From NCBI RefSeq assembly GCF_021864465.1, contig NZ_JAKKUV010000001.1, positions 499,468 through 563,467 on the forward strand: a DNA stretch of 64,000 nucleotides, given 5' to 3'. Source of the stretch: Hyphobacterium sp. SN044 (lineage in GTDB: Bacteria; Pseudomonadota; Alphaproteobacteria; Caulobacterales; Maricaulaceae). A program made the position numbers and the translations under genes. This document shows, piece by piece, positions 56,517 through 64,000 of the stretch (its first letter is position 1; each line of letters opens with the position of its first letter). The notes beneath the pieces are model-generated. The model saw only the letters and a list, made by a program, of their open reading frames with translations, made no database searches and was not told the DNA's origin.

Positions 56517-57874
56517 GCCGCCTCGCCGGCCGCCTTGCGTTCGGCGAGCCAGCTCTCCAGCCAGCGGATGTGATAATCGCCCGAGACGAAGGCGGGCTCC
56601 TCGAGAAGGTCGAGGAAGAGTGGCTTTGTCGTCTTCACGCCGGTCACGACCAGCTCGTTCAGCGCGCGCTTCAGACGCAGCAGCGCTTCCGGCCGGTCAC
56701 GGCCGTGCACGATCAGCTTGCCGATCAGGCTGTCGTAATAGGGCGGGATCGAATAGCCGGCATAGAGCGCGCTATCGAGCCGCACGCCGAGCCCGCCCGG
56801 CGCGTGGAATTCCGTCACCTTGCCGGGGGAGGGCGCGAACGTCGCCGGATCCTCGGCATTGATCCGGCATTCGATGGAGTGGCCGTTGAAGACGATGTCG
56901 TCCTGCGTCATCGACAGCTTTTCGCCGGCTGCAACGAGGATCTGTTCGCGTACCAGGTCGAGCCCGGTGATCGCCTCGGTCACCGGATGCTCCACCTGCA
57001 GGCGGGTATTCATCTCGATGAAGTAGAACTCGCCATTCTCGTAGAGATACTCGACCGTCCCCACGCCGCGATAGCCGATGGCTGCAACCGCATCGCGCGT
57101 GATCGCGCCGATTTCCGCGCGCGCCTTGGCGTCCAGAGCCGGTGAGGTGGCTTCTTCCAGAACCTTCTGGTGACGGCGCTGCAGCGAGCAGTCGCGTTCG
57201 CCCAGATGCACGCAATTGCCATGCGTATCGGCCAGGATCTGGATTTCGATATGGCGCGGCTTGCCGAGATATTTCTCGAGATAGACCGAGCCGTCGCCGA
57301 AGGCCGCCGCCGCTTCCGAAGACGCGGTCTGAACGGCGCTGCGGAACATCTTGGCGTTCTCCGCGACCTTCATGCCGCGTCCGCCGCCGCCCGCCGCGGC
57401 CTTGATCAGCACCGGATAGCCGATATCGGCGGCGATCTTTTCGGCCTCGTCGATGTCCGAAATGCCGCCGTCGGAGCCTGGAACGACCGGGATTCCGGCA
57501 TCCTTCACCGCCTTCTTCGCGGTGATCTTGTCGCCCATCAGCCGGATATGCTCCGCCGTCGGCCCGATGAAGGTGATGCCGTGCGCCTCGACGATTTCGG
57601 CGAAGCGGGCATTTTCGGACAGGAAGCCGTAGCCCGGGTGAACGGCCTGCGCCCCCGTGATCTCGCACGCGGCGATAATCTGGGGAATGTTCAGATAGCT
57701 CTTGCCGGCCGGCGGCGGCCCGACACAGACGCTTTCGTCGGCCAGTCGGACATGCATGGCGTCCGCATCGGCTTCGGAATGGATCGCCACGGTCTGGATG
57801 CCCATTTCCTTGCAGGCCCGGTGGACCCGGAGGGCGATCTCGCCGCGATTGGCGATCAGGACTTTATCGAACAT
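56513..57874 (-). CDS. accC: Acetyl-CoA carboxylase, biotin carboxylase subunit
   Basis: ATP-dependent carboxylation of biotin on AccB, first step of fatty-acid synthesis. 453 residues: [16 protein letters not shown] at the N-terminus, glycine-rich ATP loop [11 protein letters not shown], and [14 protein letters not shown]. Downstream of accB (25-base gap); overlaps aat by 4 bases. Together with the fab genes at 12610-15995 it supplies the fatty-acid pathway. Confidence 0.97.
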   Translation of the reverse strand: MFDKVLIANRGEIALRVHRACKEMGIQTVAIHSEADADAMHVRLADESVCVGPPPAGKSYLNIPQIIAACEITGAQAVHPGYGFLSENARFAEIVEAHGITFIGPTAEHIRLMGDKITAKKAVKDAGIPVVPGSDGGISDIDEAEKIAADIGYPVLIKAAAGGGGRGMKVAENAKMFRSAVQTASSEAAAAFGDGSVYLEKYLGKPRHIEIQILADTHGNCVHLGERDCSLQRRHQKVLEEATSPALDAKARAEIGAITRDAVAAIGYRGVGTVEYLYENGEFYFIEMNTRLQVEHPVTEAITGLDLVREQILVAAGEKLSMTQDDIVFNGHSIECRINAEDPATFAPSPGKVTEFHAPGGLGVRLDSALYAGYSIPPYYDSLIGKLIVHGRDRPEALLRLKRALNELVVTGVKTTKPLFLDLLEEPAFVSGDYHIRWLESWLAERKAAGEAA

Positions 57875-57899
57875 CTCGGACGGCTCCCGCGCGTGCGCC

Positions 57900-58397
57900 T
57901 CAGGAAATCGCGAACAGGGCTTCGCCGTATTCCACCGGCTGGGCGTCGGTGACGAAGAGGTGGGTCAGCTTGCCGGACCGCGGCGCGGTGATCGGGTTGA
58001 ACGTCTTCATCGCCTCGATCAGCAGGATCGTGTCGCCTTCCTTCACCGTGTCGCCGGCCTTGGCAAAGGCATCGGCTTCCGGATTCGGGCGCAGATAGAC
58101 GGTGCCGACCATGGGCGAGGGCACACTGCCCGGAATGTCGCCGCCTTCCGGCGCCTGGGCCGGATCGGACGGTTGCGAGGCTGGAATGGACGGTGCGGCA
58201 GCCGGCGCAGCGGTCATGGGGGCCGGAGCGGCAACGTGCTGCACCATCGGCGCGGCCTGGACCGTGCGCGCGACGCGCAGGCGCAGATCGCCCTTTTCGA
58301 CCTCGATCTCGGTCAGTTCGGTCTCGCGCAGGATTTCGGCCAATTCGCGCACCAGCTTCGCATTCAGCGGTGAACCGGCTTTCGATGACGTGGTCAT
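57900..58397 (-). CDS. accB: Biotin carboxyl carrier protein of acetyl-CoA carboxylase
   Basis: 165 residues. A folded N-terminal part ([22 protein letters not shown]) is joined by an Ala/Pro-rich flexible linker (about 47-88) to the biotinyl domain, where Lys131 in LIEAMKTFN is the biotin site. Between aroQ (56-base gap) and accC. Confidence 0.97.
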   Translation of the reverse strand: MTTSSKAGSPLNAKLVRELAEILRETELTEIEVEKGDLRLRVARTVQAAPMVQHVAAPAPMTAAPAAAPSIPASQPSDPAQAPEGGDIPGSVPSPMVGTVYLRPNPEADAFAKAGDTVKEGDTILLIEAMKTFNPITAPRSGKLTHLFVTDAQPVEYGEALFAIS

Positions 58398-58453
58398 GTC
58401 CCTTGCGCCCCTTTCTGTCAGAAGCTCTTGGCGGAATCTCGTTATCAGCCTGT

Positions 58454-58888
58454 CTAGACCAGACTGGCGGCACTCTCTAGCGCCAGTTCATATCCGCGTG
58501 CACCCAGTCCGGCGATGGTCTGCGTTGCTGCCATGCCCACATAGGAAACATGGCGGAAGCTTTCGCGTTTCGCCGGGTCGCTCAGATGCACCTCGATCAC
58601 CGGGATCGTTAGCGCCTTCAGCGCATCGTGCAGCGCGATCGAGGTGTGCGTATACCCCGCGGCATTGAGGATCAGCGCCGAGGCCGAATCCATCGCTTCC
58701 TGGACCCAGTCGATCAGCACGCCCTCGTGATTGGTCTGCCGGAAGTCGATCGTCACGCCGAGCGTGATCGCCTTGGCCTCGCACAGCGATTCCAGATTCT
58801 TCAGCGTCTGCGTGCCGTAGATGTGCGGTTCGCGGCGGCCGAGCAGGTTCAGATTCGGACCGTTGAGGATGAAGACCGGCTTTTTCAC
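58454..58888 (-). CDS. aroQ: Type II 3-dehydroquinate dehydratase
   Basis: Shikimate-pathway dehydratase, dodecameric type II form. 144 residues: [20 protein letters not shown] with the catalytic Tyr24, [13 protein letters not shown], and [13 protein letters not shown]. First gene of aroQ-accB-accC-aat, a classic alphaproteobacterial order. Confidence 0.97.
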   Translation of the reverse strand: MKKPVFILNGPNLNLLGRREPHIYGTQTLKNLESLCEAKAITLGVTIDFRQTNHEGVLIDWVQEAMDSASALILNAAGYTHTSIALHDALKALTIPVIEVHLSDPAKRESFRHVSYVGMAATQTIAGLGARGYELALESAASLV

Positions 58889-59031
58889 TTGGCCTTACGG
58901 GCTGTTTCGCGGGCGGGCGTTGTACGACGGCGCCATCGGGAGTGACAAGCGCCGACCGTTTGACCGACGGCGAATTCGCGTGAAACGAGCGCGGAACGAT
59001 GAGATATTGTGCGCTCCAAGCGGGGGCAGCC

Positions 59032-59331
59032 ATGTTCAAGCGCATCGGCCTGTGGACCTTCTTTTTGAGCATTCTGTTCGGCGCGTCACCGATCCTCATC
59101 GCCCTCTCGGCAGGCTGGATCGGTGCGGCTGCGGACTGCACCGTCAACGAGGCAGGCGCCAATGTCTGTATGGTCGGGGGCGTCGATATCGGCGAAACCC
59201 TGGCCTACATGTTCGTTATGGGCTGGTTCGGCTTCTACACCATTCCTCTTGGTGTGCTCGGCGCGTTGGGCGGTGTCCTTCTGTTCATCATCGGCCTGTT
59301 CGCCGACGGAAAGCGCACGACACAGACCTGA
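59032..59331 (+). CDS. Small membrane protein, function unknown
   Basis: 99 residues from the ATG at 59032 (MFKRIGLWTF), which has a GGGGGCAG sequence upstream; an ATG at 58999 would add eleven residues. Two membrane segments are evident (about 5-27 and 55-90, the latter perhaps two helices), with a short loop carrying Cys in ADCTVNEAGANVC. No family recognised. It lies 69 bases before thiS and might be co-transcribed. Confidence 0.6.
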   Translation: MFKRIGLWTFFLSILFGASPILIALSAGWIGAAADCTVNEAGANVCMVGGVDIGETLAYMFVMGWFGFYTIPLGVLGALGGVLLFIIGLFADGKRTTQT

Positions 59332-59399
59332 CAACCGTCGCGTCCGCCGTGCGGTCATGAAGGTTGCGCTTTCGCGCGGCTCGCGCCATCTCTCCAGCC

Positions 59400-59603
59400 A
59401 TGATCCAGATTGAGCTCAATGGCGAGGCCCGCGCGATTTCACCGGGTTCGACCGTGACCGGCCTTTTGGCCGAACTTGGCCTCGACACGCGGAAGGTTGC
59501 GGTTGAACGCAATCTCGAAATCGTGCCGAAATCGCTCTATGCAGAGACCACCCTTTCCGAGGGCGACCGGATCGAGATCGTCCATTTCGTCGGCGGGGGC
59601 TAA
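59400..59603 (+). CDS. thiS: Sulfur carrier protein ThiS
   Basis: Ubiquitin-like carrier that donates sulfur for the thiazole ring of thiamine. 67 residues from the ATG at 59400, starting [11 protein letters not shown], with the typical [21 protein letters not shown] and the C-terminal FVGGG (the di-Gly end that is thiocarboxylated). Stop shares CTAA with an opposing small gene that separates it from thiG. Confidence 0.92.
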   Translation: MIQIELNGEARAISPGSTVTGLLAELGLDTRKVAVERNLEIVPKSLYAETTLSEGDRIEIVHFVGGG

Positions 59604-59860
59604 TCGCCGCCGCCACTGCCATCGCCCCCGTCTCCGCTGTCATCGTGAACATGCTTCGATGACGTGTCGGCGCTGCCGCCTCCCGGATCGGCCCGGCCTT
59701 TGGTGCGGCTGATCACGACGGCGAGCGCGGTGCAGACCAGGCCGCCAATGAAGAGCGGGAGGCTATCGTCCAGCGGCACCCCTTCGACAGTCCGCCATAC
59801 GGCATAGCCGATATTCGCGGCCGCCACTGCGAGCAGAATGGCCATGACGGGCTTGTTCAT
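59600..59860 (-). CDS. Small two-helix membrane protein, function unknown
   Basis: 86 residues, no recognised family. Two hydrophobic segments (about 4-21 and 33-50) form a hairpin with a short loop ([10 protein letters not shown]). The C-terminus is Gly/Asp/Ser-rich ([15 protein letters not shown]) and probably disordered. It is encoded against thiS and thiG and overlaps the thiS stop by 4 bases. The hydrophobic profile and a plausible start support a real gene, but less firmly than its neighbours. Confidence 0.5.
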   Translation of the reverse strand: MNKPVMAILLAVAAANIGYAVWRTVEGVPLDDSLPLFIGGLVCTALAVVISRTKGRADPGGGSADTSSKHVHDDSGDGGDGSGGGD

Positions 59861-59926
59861 CTAAGTCTCTCCCCCCAGAACACCCTGAAAAGAACACCCG
59901 GAAAAGTACACCCGAATACGGATGGA

Positions 59927-60718
59927 ATGATGACCGCCAACACCGCCGAAGACAAACCCCTCGTCGTCGCCGGCCGCGAACTGAAATCGCGCCTCATCAT
60001 CGGCACCGGCAAGTATCAAAGCTACGAGCAGAATGCCCGCGCGCTCGAAGCCTCCGGCGCGGAGATGATCACCGTGGCGCTGCGCCGCGTGAACCTGTCC
60101 GATCCCGACAAGCCGCGCCTCGTCGATTTCATCGATCCGGAAAAATACGTCTTCCTGCCCAATACGGCGGGCTGTTTCACCGGCGAGGACGCCGTGCGCA
60201 CGCTACGACTGGCGCGCGAGGCGGGCGGCTGGAATCTCGTGAAACTTGAAGTCCTGTCCGACCCGAAACACCTCTATCCCGATGTGGAAGAGACGCTGCG
60301 CGCGGCAAAGATGCTGATCGCCGACGGCTTCGACGTGATGGTCTATTGCAGCGATGATCCGGTCTATGCCCGCAAGCTGGAAGACGCCGGGTGCTGTGCC
60401 ATCATGCCCCTGGGCGCGCCGATCGGCTCGGGCCTGGGGATCCAGAACCCGGTCAATATCCGCCTGATCGTGGAGCAGACCTCGGTCCCGGTCATCGTCG
60501 ATGCCGGCGTCGGCACGGCGTCGGACGCGGCTGTGGCGATGGAGCTCGGCTGCGACGGCGTTCTGATGAACACCGCCATCGCCGAGGCGAAGGACCCGAT
60601 CCGCATGGCCACCGCGATGAAGCATGCCGTCATCGCCGGCCGGGAAGCCTATCTCGCCGGCCGCATGGCGAAGAAGAAATACGCTGATCCCTCCAGCCCG
60701 CTGAGCGGGTTGATCTAG
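59927..60718 (+). CDS. thiG: Thiazole synthase ThiG
   Basis: Builds the thiazole phosphate of thiamine from deoxyxylulose phosphate, ThiS thiocarboxylate and dehydroglycine. 263 residues in a TIM barrel: [13 protein letters not shown], the Lys-containing [17 protein letters not shown] for the Schiff base, and [20 protein letters not shown] for phosphate binding. Start at 59927 or the next ATG at 59930. The thiS-thiG pair is split here by an opposing small gene. Confidence 0.96.
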   Translation: MMTANTAEDKPLVVAGRELKSRLIIGTGKYQSYEQNARALEASGAEMITVALRRVNLSDPDKPRLVDFIDPEKYVFLPNTAGCFTGEDAVRTLRLAREAGGWNLVKLEVLSDPKHLYPDVEETLRAAKMLIADGFDVMVYCSDDPVYARKLEDAGCCAIMPLGAPIGSGLGIQNPVNIRLIVEQTSVPVIVDAGVGTASDAAVAMELGCDGVLMNTAIAEAKDPIRMATAMKHAVIAGREAYLAGRMAKKKYADPSSPLSGLI

Positions 60719-60747
60719 GAATTGCGTTACGCCTGCGGATGCGACGC

Positions 60748-60790
60748 TTTCCCTCCCCTTGAGGGGGAGGGCAAACAGCTGCGGTCGCTC
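60748..60790 (+). repeat. Short type B hairpin repeat
   Basis: CCCTCCCC-TTGAG-GGGGAGGG (60751-60771) and a short tail, related to the elements at 2737-2811 and 3011-3086. It stands 29 bases after the thiG stop. Confidence 0.6.
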
Positions 60791-60823
60791 CCCGCCTATG
60801 CCAAACGCTTCAACAGTAAAGAT

Positions 60824-60917
60824 GACGCCTGCCGGACGGCGAAGCCGGTCCGGGATCCATCACGGGACTCCGGTCTTCGTCTTCCCCGCGGATGCGGGGA
60901 CCCCGAAACCGGGGAGT
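60824..60917. repeat. Type A repeat with an inserted hairpin (copy 3)
   Basis: The first hairpin (GCCGGACGGCGAAGCCGG...) is nearly identical to the copies at 2904 and 18608. The second hairpin is interrupted by TCCCCGC-GGAT-GCGGGGA (60883-60900), which resembles the hairpin at 2824-2841. This gives a nested repeat. With the type B element it fills most of the thiG-VOC gap (60719-60981). Confidence 0.75.
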
Positions 60918-60981
60918 GGCGACTTTCGGCCTTTGCCATGTTCCCCAAATGTTCTAGCCTCCTGCAACGAGGGAGAGAGAC

Positions 60982-61401
60982 ATGGACCAGCGCATATCGC
61001 TTATCACACTCGCCGTCGCCGATCCGGAGCGGTCGAAGGATTTTTACGAGGCGCTCGGCTGGAAAGCCGGCTTCGTCAGCCGCGACATCGCCTTCTTCCA
61101 GCTCAACGGCATCGTGCTGGGCCTGTACCGCCGCACCGCCTTCGAGGCCGAGACCGGCCGCACCCTGTCGGGCGGGGACGGGGTGGCGCTGGCGATCAAT
61201 TTCGCGGCGCGCGACGCGGTGGATGCCGTGCTCGACGAGGCGGTGAGGGCGGGCGGCGAGGTCATGCGCCCGGCCGCCGACACCGAATGGGGCGGCTATT
61301 CGGGCTATTTCGCCGACCCGGACGGCCACGCCTGGGAGGTCGCCCACAATCCGCACTGGAATATCGACAATGACGGGAATGTGTGGATGCCGGACGCATA
61401 G
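60982..61401 (+). CDS. VOC family protein (glyoxalase/dioxygenase-like)
   Basis: 139 residues of the vicinal-oxygen-chelate fold: two beta-alpha-beta-beta-beta modules starting ISLITLAVADPERSKDFYEALGW and ending GYFADPDGHAWEVAHNPHW. Charged residues that could chelate metal occur in the second module, but several VOC proteins are not enzymes. Substrate unknown. It has its own AGGGAGAG ribosome site after a repeat-filled spacer. Confidence 0.83.
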   Translation: MDQRISLITLAVADPERSKDFYEALGWKAGFVSRDIAFFQLNGIVLGLYRRTAFEAETGRTLSGGDGVALAINFAARDAVDAVLDEAVRAGGEVMRPAADTEWGGYSGYFADPDGHAWEVAHNPHWNIDNDGNVWMPDA

Positions 61402-61413
61402 GCGTCATTCCGG

Positions 61414-61541
61414 CATTTTCCCCTCGCCCCCATTTGGGGGAGAGGGGCCAGGGGTGAGGGGGCGCACGCAGTCTTCGACTACGGAGCAGAACCCCTCATC
61501 CGCCCTGACGGGCACCTTCTCCCCTTCAAAAAGGGGAGAAG
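61414..61541. repeat. Composite intergenic repeat, type C (copy 2)
   Basis: Matches 7360-7494 over its length, with a 29-base perfect core (61477-61505). It starts with a CCCCTCGCCCCCATTTGGGGGAGAGGGG hairpin and ends with TTCTCCCC...GGGGAGAA. It lies between the convergent VOC and DsbA-like genes. Confidence 0.85.
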
Positions 61542-61550
61542 GGAAAGACC

Positions 61551-62312
61551 CTATCCCTCCAGCGCGGCTTCCAGCGCCGTGTTGAGGGCTTCCATGTTGG
61601 CGCCCGGGATCGGCGTGCCGTCGACGATGAAGAAGGGCGTGCCGTCCGCGCCGAGCATGCGGCCGAGCCGGTAGACGTCTTCCAGATGCGCCTCGATCGC
61701 CGGGTCTTCCATGTCTTCGCGCATCTGCGCGACATTAATGCCGGCCGCCGCCGCGAAGCTGTCGATCCGGTCGGACGGCAGCGGGCCGGAGGCCTGGATC
61801 ATTGTGGTGTGGAAGTCGAAATAGAGCTCCTCGCCCTGACGCAGCGCAGCGAGCGCGGCGCGGGCCGCTTCGCGCGATTCCTCGCCGAGGATCGGGTATT
61901 CCTTGAACACGAAACGGACGCGGTCGCCATGCTGTTCGCGGATCGTGTCGACCCAGCGGTTGGCGATCCGGCAATAGCCGCACTTGTAGTCCATGAACTC
62001 GACCACGACGATCTCGGCATCTTCCGGACCGATCGAGGGGTCGCGCGGGTCATTGTAGATCGCGTCGGCATTGCGCTCGATCGAGGCGACATAGGCTTCG
62101 AGTTCGCGCGCGCGGGCCCGGCGTTGCAGCTCGATCAGCGCCTCTTCGATGATTTCGGGATTCTCGAGAATGTAGTCGCGGGCGAGATCGCGAATCTCCG
62201 CGCGCTCGGCCTCTGTGAACTCGCTGTCGTCGGACTGGCGGGCATCGGCTCCGTCCTGGCTGCAGGCCGCAAGGGCCAGGGCGCTGGCCAGCGCCGCGAA
62301 TACGCGCTTCAT
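61551..62312 (-). CDS. DsbA-family thioredoxin-like lipoprotein
   Basis: 253 residues from the ATG at 62312 (a preceding ATG at 62315 is closer to the Shine-Dalgarno GAGGGG). The lipobox LAAC places the lipidated Cys at residue 17. A helical N-terminal region (EAERAEIRDLARDYILENPEIIEEAL) precedes the thioredoxin fold with active-site KCGYC, and the cis-Pro region DGTPFFIVDG is intact. Layout resembles Com1/BdbD-type disulfide oxidoreductases. It likely acts on periplasmic proteins. Confidence 0.88.
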   Translation of the reverse strand: MKRVFAALASALALAACSQDGADARQSDDSEFTEAERAEIRDLARDYILENPEIIEEALIELQRRARARELEAYVASIERNADAIYNDPRDPSIGPEDAEIVVVEFMDYKCGYCRIANRWVDTIREQHGDRVRFVFKEYPILGEESREAARAALAALRQGEELYFDFHTTMIQASGPLPSDRIDSFAAAAGINVAQMREDMEDPAIEAHLEDVYRLGRMLGADGTPFFIVDGTPIPGANMEALNTALEAALEG

Positions 62313-62389
62313 CATCAATCCCCTCGGATACACTCGTGTTCAGGCGGGTTTACGGGATTGCGCCGGGAAAGGCGAGACTCTATCGCCGC

Positions 62390-63781
62390 CTAGCGTCCTT
62401 GCTGCTGGCGCTGACGTTCCTGCTGGCGGCGCTGGCGCTGCATCTCGCGGATTTCCTCGTCCGTGGGCTGCGACACCGCGATCAGTTCCGCGGCGCGGAA
62501 ACGGGCGGTCGTGCCCGGCTCCAGCTCCTGCATCGCCCGCTGCGCGAACTGGAAGGCCCGCATCCTGTTGCCCGTGTAGTAGGACTGCTCCGCCACCGCC
62601 AGCTGGGCGAGGGCGGTGTCGCCCATGCGCTCGTGGATCAGCGAGAGATTGTACCAGGCGAAGGCGTTGCCCGGCTCGATATCGAGCGCGACGCGCAGAT
62701 GATCCCGTGCCGCTTCGAGATACTGGTCGTCGTCCGCCGCGATCATCGCCATGGCGAGGTTGATCCGCAATAGCGGCGCGGTCGGCATCAGGTCGACCGA
62801 GGTCTGGTGATAGGGGATCGCCTCGTCGGCATGCCCGCTCTCGAACAGCATCTGGCCGTAAAGCTCGTAGAAATAGGGATTTTCCGGTTCTTCCGCGATC
62901 AGGCTCTCGATCTCGCCGCGCGCCCGGTCGAGCCGCGCGTCCTGGTAATAGGCCACGGCGCGGGCATAGCGGGCGGGCAGGGAGGTGTCGCTTTCGGGAT
63001 AGCGCGCGAACACCTGCCCGGGCGGCGCCATGAAGCCGAAAATCTTGGCCTGGATGCGCTCCAGCTCGGCCTGTTCCTCCGGCGTCGGCAGGACGTCGGA
63101 ATAGGGGCTTTCGTCCACGCCGTGACGCAGGGCCGTGATCCGCTCAGAGGACAGCGGGTGGGTCAGGAAATAGCGGAAGCGCCGTGCCGGGGTGAAGACT
63201 TCCTGGTATCGGAAGCGCTCGAAGAACTCGACAAGGCCTTCGCCCGACTGGCCGGTCGCCGTCAGATACTGCAGCGCGGCCTGGTCGGCGGCCGATTCCT
63301 GCGCCCGCGTATGCGTGTAGAAATTCAGCGCGCCGAATTGCGGGCCCGAAGCGATCAGCGCACTCGCGGCGCCGCCTTCGCCGGCCATCGCCGCGATCAG
63401 TCCGAGACCGATCGACACGAACATCGGCACCATCGCGCCGCGCCCGGCCTCGCTCATCCGCACCAGGTGCGCACCGGCGATATGACCGACCTCGTGCGCC
63501 AGTACGCCCTTCAGCTGCAGCGGATTTTCCGCCTCCATGATCGTGCCGGTGTTGACGAAGATGTTCTGCCCGCCGGTCACGAAGGCATTAATTTCCGGAT
63601 CGCCGATCAGGTACATGTCGACGTCATTGGGATCGAGCCCGGCAACCACCAGGAACGGATCGGTGTATTCGCGCAGCACGACCTCGATCTCCGTATCGCG
63701 GAGAAGGGTCTGTGCTGCGGCCGTGGCCGGCAGGGCAAGGGAAAGGGCTGCGGCGCTGATGGCGGCTATGAGGGCGCGCAT
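62390..63781 (-). CDS. M48 family metalloprotease with TPR region (BepA-like)
   Basis: 463 residues with a signal peptide (MRALIAAISAAALSLALPATAAA). The zinc motif is HEVGH (His96, Glu97, His100) followed by the region SAADQAAL with the third ligand Glu. C-terminal half has TPR repeats (about 290-440) and ends in a Gln/Arg-rich tail. Matches periplasmic BepA (YfgC), which checks outer-membrane protein assembly, including LptD. That fits the bamB, surA and lptD genes also in the window. Confidence 0.9.
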   Translation of the reverse strand: MRALIAAISAAALSLALPATAAAQTLLRDTEIEVVLREYTDPFLVVAGLDPNDVDMYLIGDPEINAFVTGGQNIFVNTGTIMEAENPLQLKGVLAHEVGHIAGAHLVRMSEAGRGAMVPMFVSIGLGLIAAMAGEGGAASALIASGPQFGALNFYTHTRAQESAADQAALQYLTATGQSGEGLVEFFERFRYQEVFTPARRFRYFLTHPLSSERITALRHGVDESPYSDVLPTPEEQAELERIQAKIFGFMAPPGQVFARYPESDTSLPARYARAVAYYQDARLDRARGEIESLIAEEPENPYFYELYGQMLFESGHADEAIPYHQTSVDLMPTAPLLRINLAMAMIAADDDQYLEAARDHLRVALDIEPGNAFAWYNLSLIHERMGDTALAQLAVAEQSYYTGNRMRAFQFAQRAMQELEPGTTARFRAAELIAVSQPTDEEIREMQRQRRQQERQRQQQGR

Positions 63782-63858
63782 GAAATCTCCGTTCAGTCAG
63801 CCCCCGCTGAACGCACAGATTAGCAAGTCAGTTCGCGCTGACAACGGTGAAGACAGCG

Positions 63859-63888
63859 GCGGCGCGAACGGATGTCCGTCCGCGCCGC
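63859..63888 (-). terminator. Strong stem-loop downstream of the rne stop
   Basis: GCGGCGCG-A-ACGGA-TG-TCCGT-C-CGCGCCGC: 13 paired positions with one mismatch, 9 bases after the stop codon at 63898. No good T-run follows on the minus strand, so it may protect the mRNA 3' end rather than end transcription by itself. Confidence 0.45.
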
Positions 63889-63897
63889 TCCGCGTTG

Positions 63898-64000
63898 TCA
63901 GTTGAACAGCTTCGCGCCGCGCTGCCACCAGCCGCGCTTCTTCGGCGCGTTCTCGGCCTCTTCCAGCGCTTCGGGGGCATTCGTATCGGCGGTTTCGGCC
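63898..64000 (-). CDS. rne: Ribonuclease E, C-terminal end (partial)
   Basis: The last 34 codons of a minus-strand gene that enters from the right edge. It reads an acidic stretch (ETADTNAPEALEEAEN) then KKRGWWQRGAKLFN and stops at 63898-63900. RNase E of Caulobacter ends in a short GWW motif that binds polynucleotide phosphorylase in the RNA degradosome; the sequence and acidic-plus-basic tail fit. The rest of the gene lies outside the window, so the call depends on this motif. Confidence 0.7.
   Translation of the reverse strand, partial: AETADTNAPEALEEAENAPKKRGWWQRGAKLFN

Noticed and set aside
59332-59399. TPP riboswitch ahead of thiS
   Set aside because: The 68-base gap lacks the conserved CTGAGA and ACCTGATC elements.

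Overview
The window is GC-rich, densely packed bacterial chromosome. Gene content and order point to an alphaproteobacterium near the Caulobacterales/Maricaulales/Hyphomonadaceae. The pointers are an NDUFA12-type complex I subunit, a DUF2155-aat-accC-accB-aroQ neighbourhood, an hdaA-ppk-ppx-rnd-aspS neighbourhood, and a partial gene at the right edge whose C-terminus carries the GWW motif of alphaproteobacterial RNase E. The genus cannot be fixed from the sequence alone. Almost everything is core metabolism or information processing. I see no insertion sequence, prophage, CRISPR array, rRNA or tRNA gene.

Layout. 1-2731: end of an unknown gene, then bamB and der. 2737-3086: a 350-bp mosaic of hairpin repeats at a convergent junction. 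3089-11525 (minus): a long run, in transcription order rpsF-rpsR-rplI, terminator, dnaB-alr, repeat, radA-cvpA-purF-SDR. 11704-12464 (minus): a ParE/Phd-type toxin-antitoxin pair with a palindromic operator, and a 54-residue membrane protein. 12610-18593 (plus): fabD-fabG-acpP-fabF-mltG-yicC-gmk, a fatty-acid-synthesis operon followed by envelope and RNA genes. 18715-26356 (minus): lptF-lptG-lptD-surA-pdxA-ksgA, the outer-membrane biogenesis block. 26482-39190: pepA-holC, a small I78-family lipoprotein, an uncharacterised HExxH protein, an ABC-F ATPase, ndk, a methyltransferase, a DUF2268 protease-like protein, an adenine-deaminase-type enzyme, a DUF1232 protein, arfB, purN/purM and DUF2066. 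38501-48816: hdaA-ppk-ppx, rnd, a tetR-plsC-lplT lipid-remodelling operon, and aspS. 48813-54830: two exported pentapeptide-repeat proteins, a TolB-like/TPR membrane protein, and a 703-residue protein that looks like a class II ribonucleotide reductase without a recognisable catalytic core. 55001-58888: NDUFA12, DUF2155, aat, accC, accB, aroQ. 59032-64000: small membrane proteins, thiS, thiG, a VOC protein, a DsbA-like lipoprotein, an M48 protease and the tail of rne.

How the parts fit. BamB, SurA, LptD/F/G, MltG, PlsC/LplT, the M48 protease and the DsbA-like lipoprotein all serve the cell envelope. fabD/G/F, acpP and accB/C supply fatty acids for it. purF/purN/purM, ndk, gmk and the adenine deaminase handle purines. 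dnaB, holC, hdaA and radA handle replication and repair.

Most unusual observations: the ribonucleotide-reductase-like protein without the NPCSE motif (52719-54830); five convergent gene pairs sharing a CTAA/CTAG stop tetranucleotide; a mosaic intergenic repeat family concentrated at gene ends; a two-site operator next to tetR-plsC-lplT; and a triple-hairpin leader before acpP.
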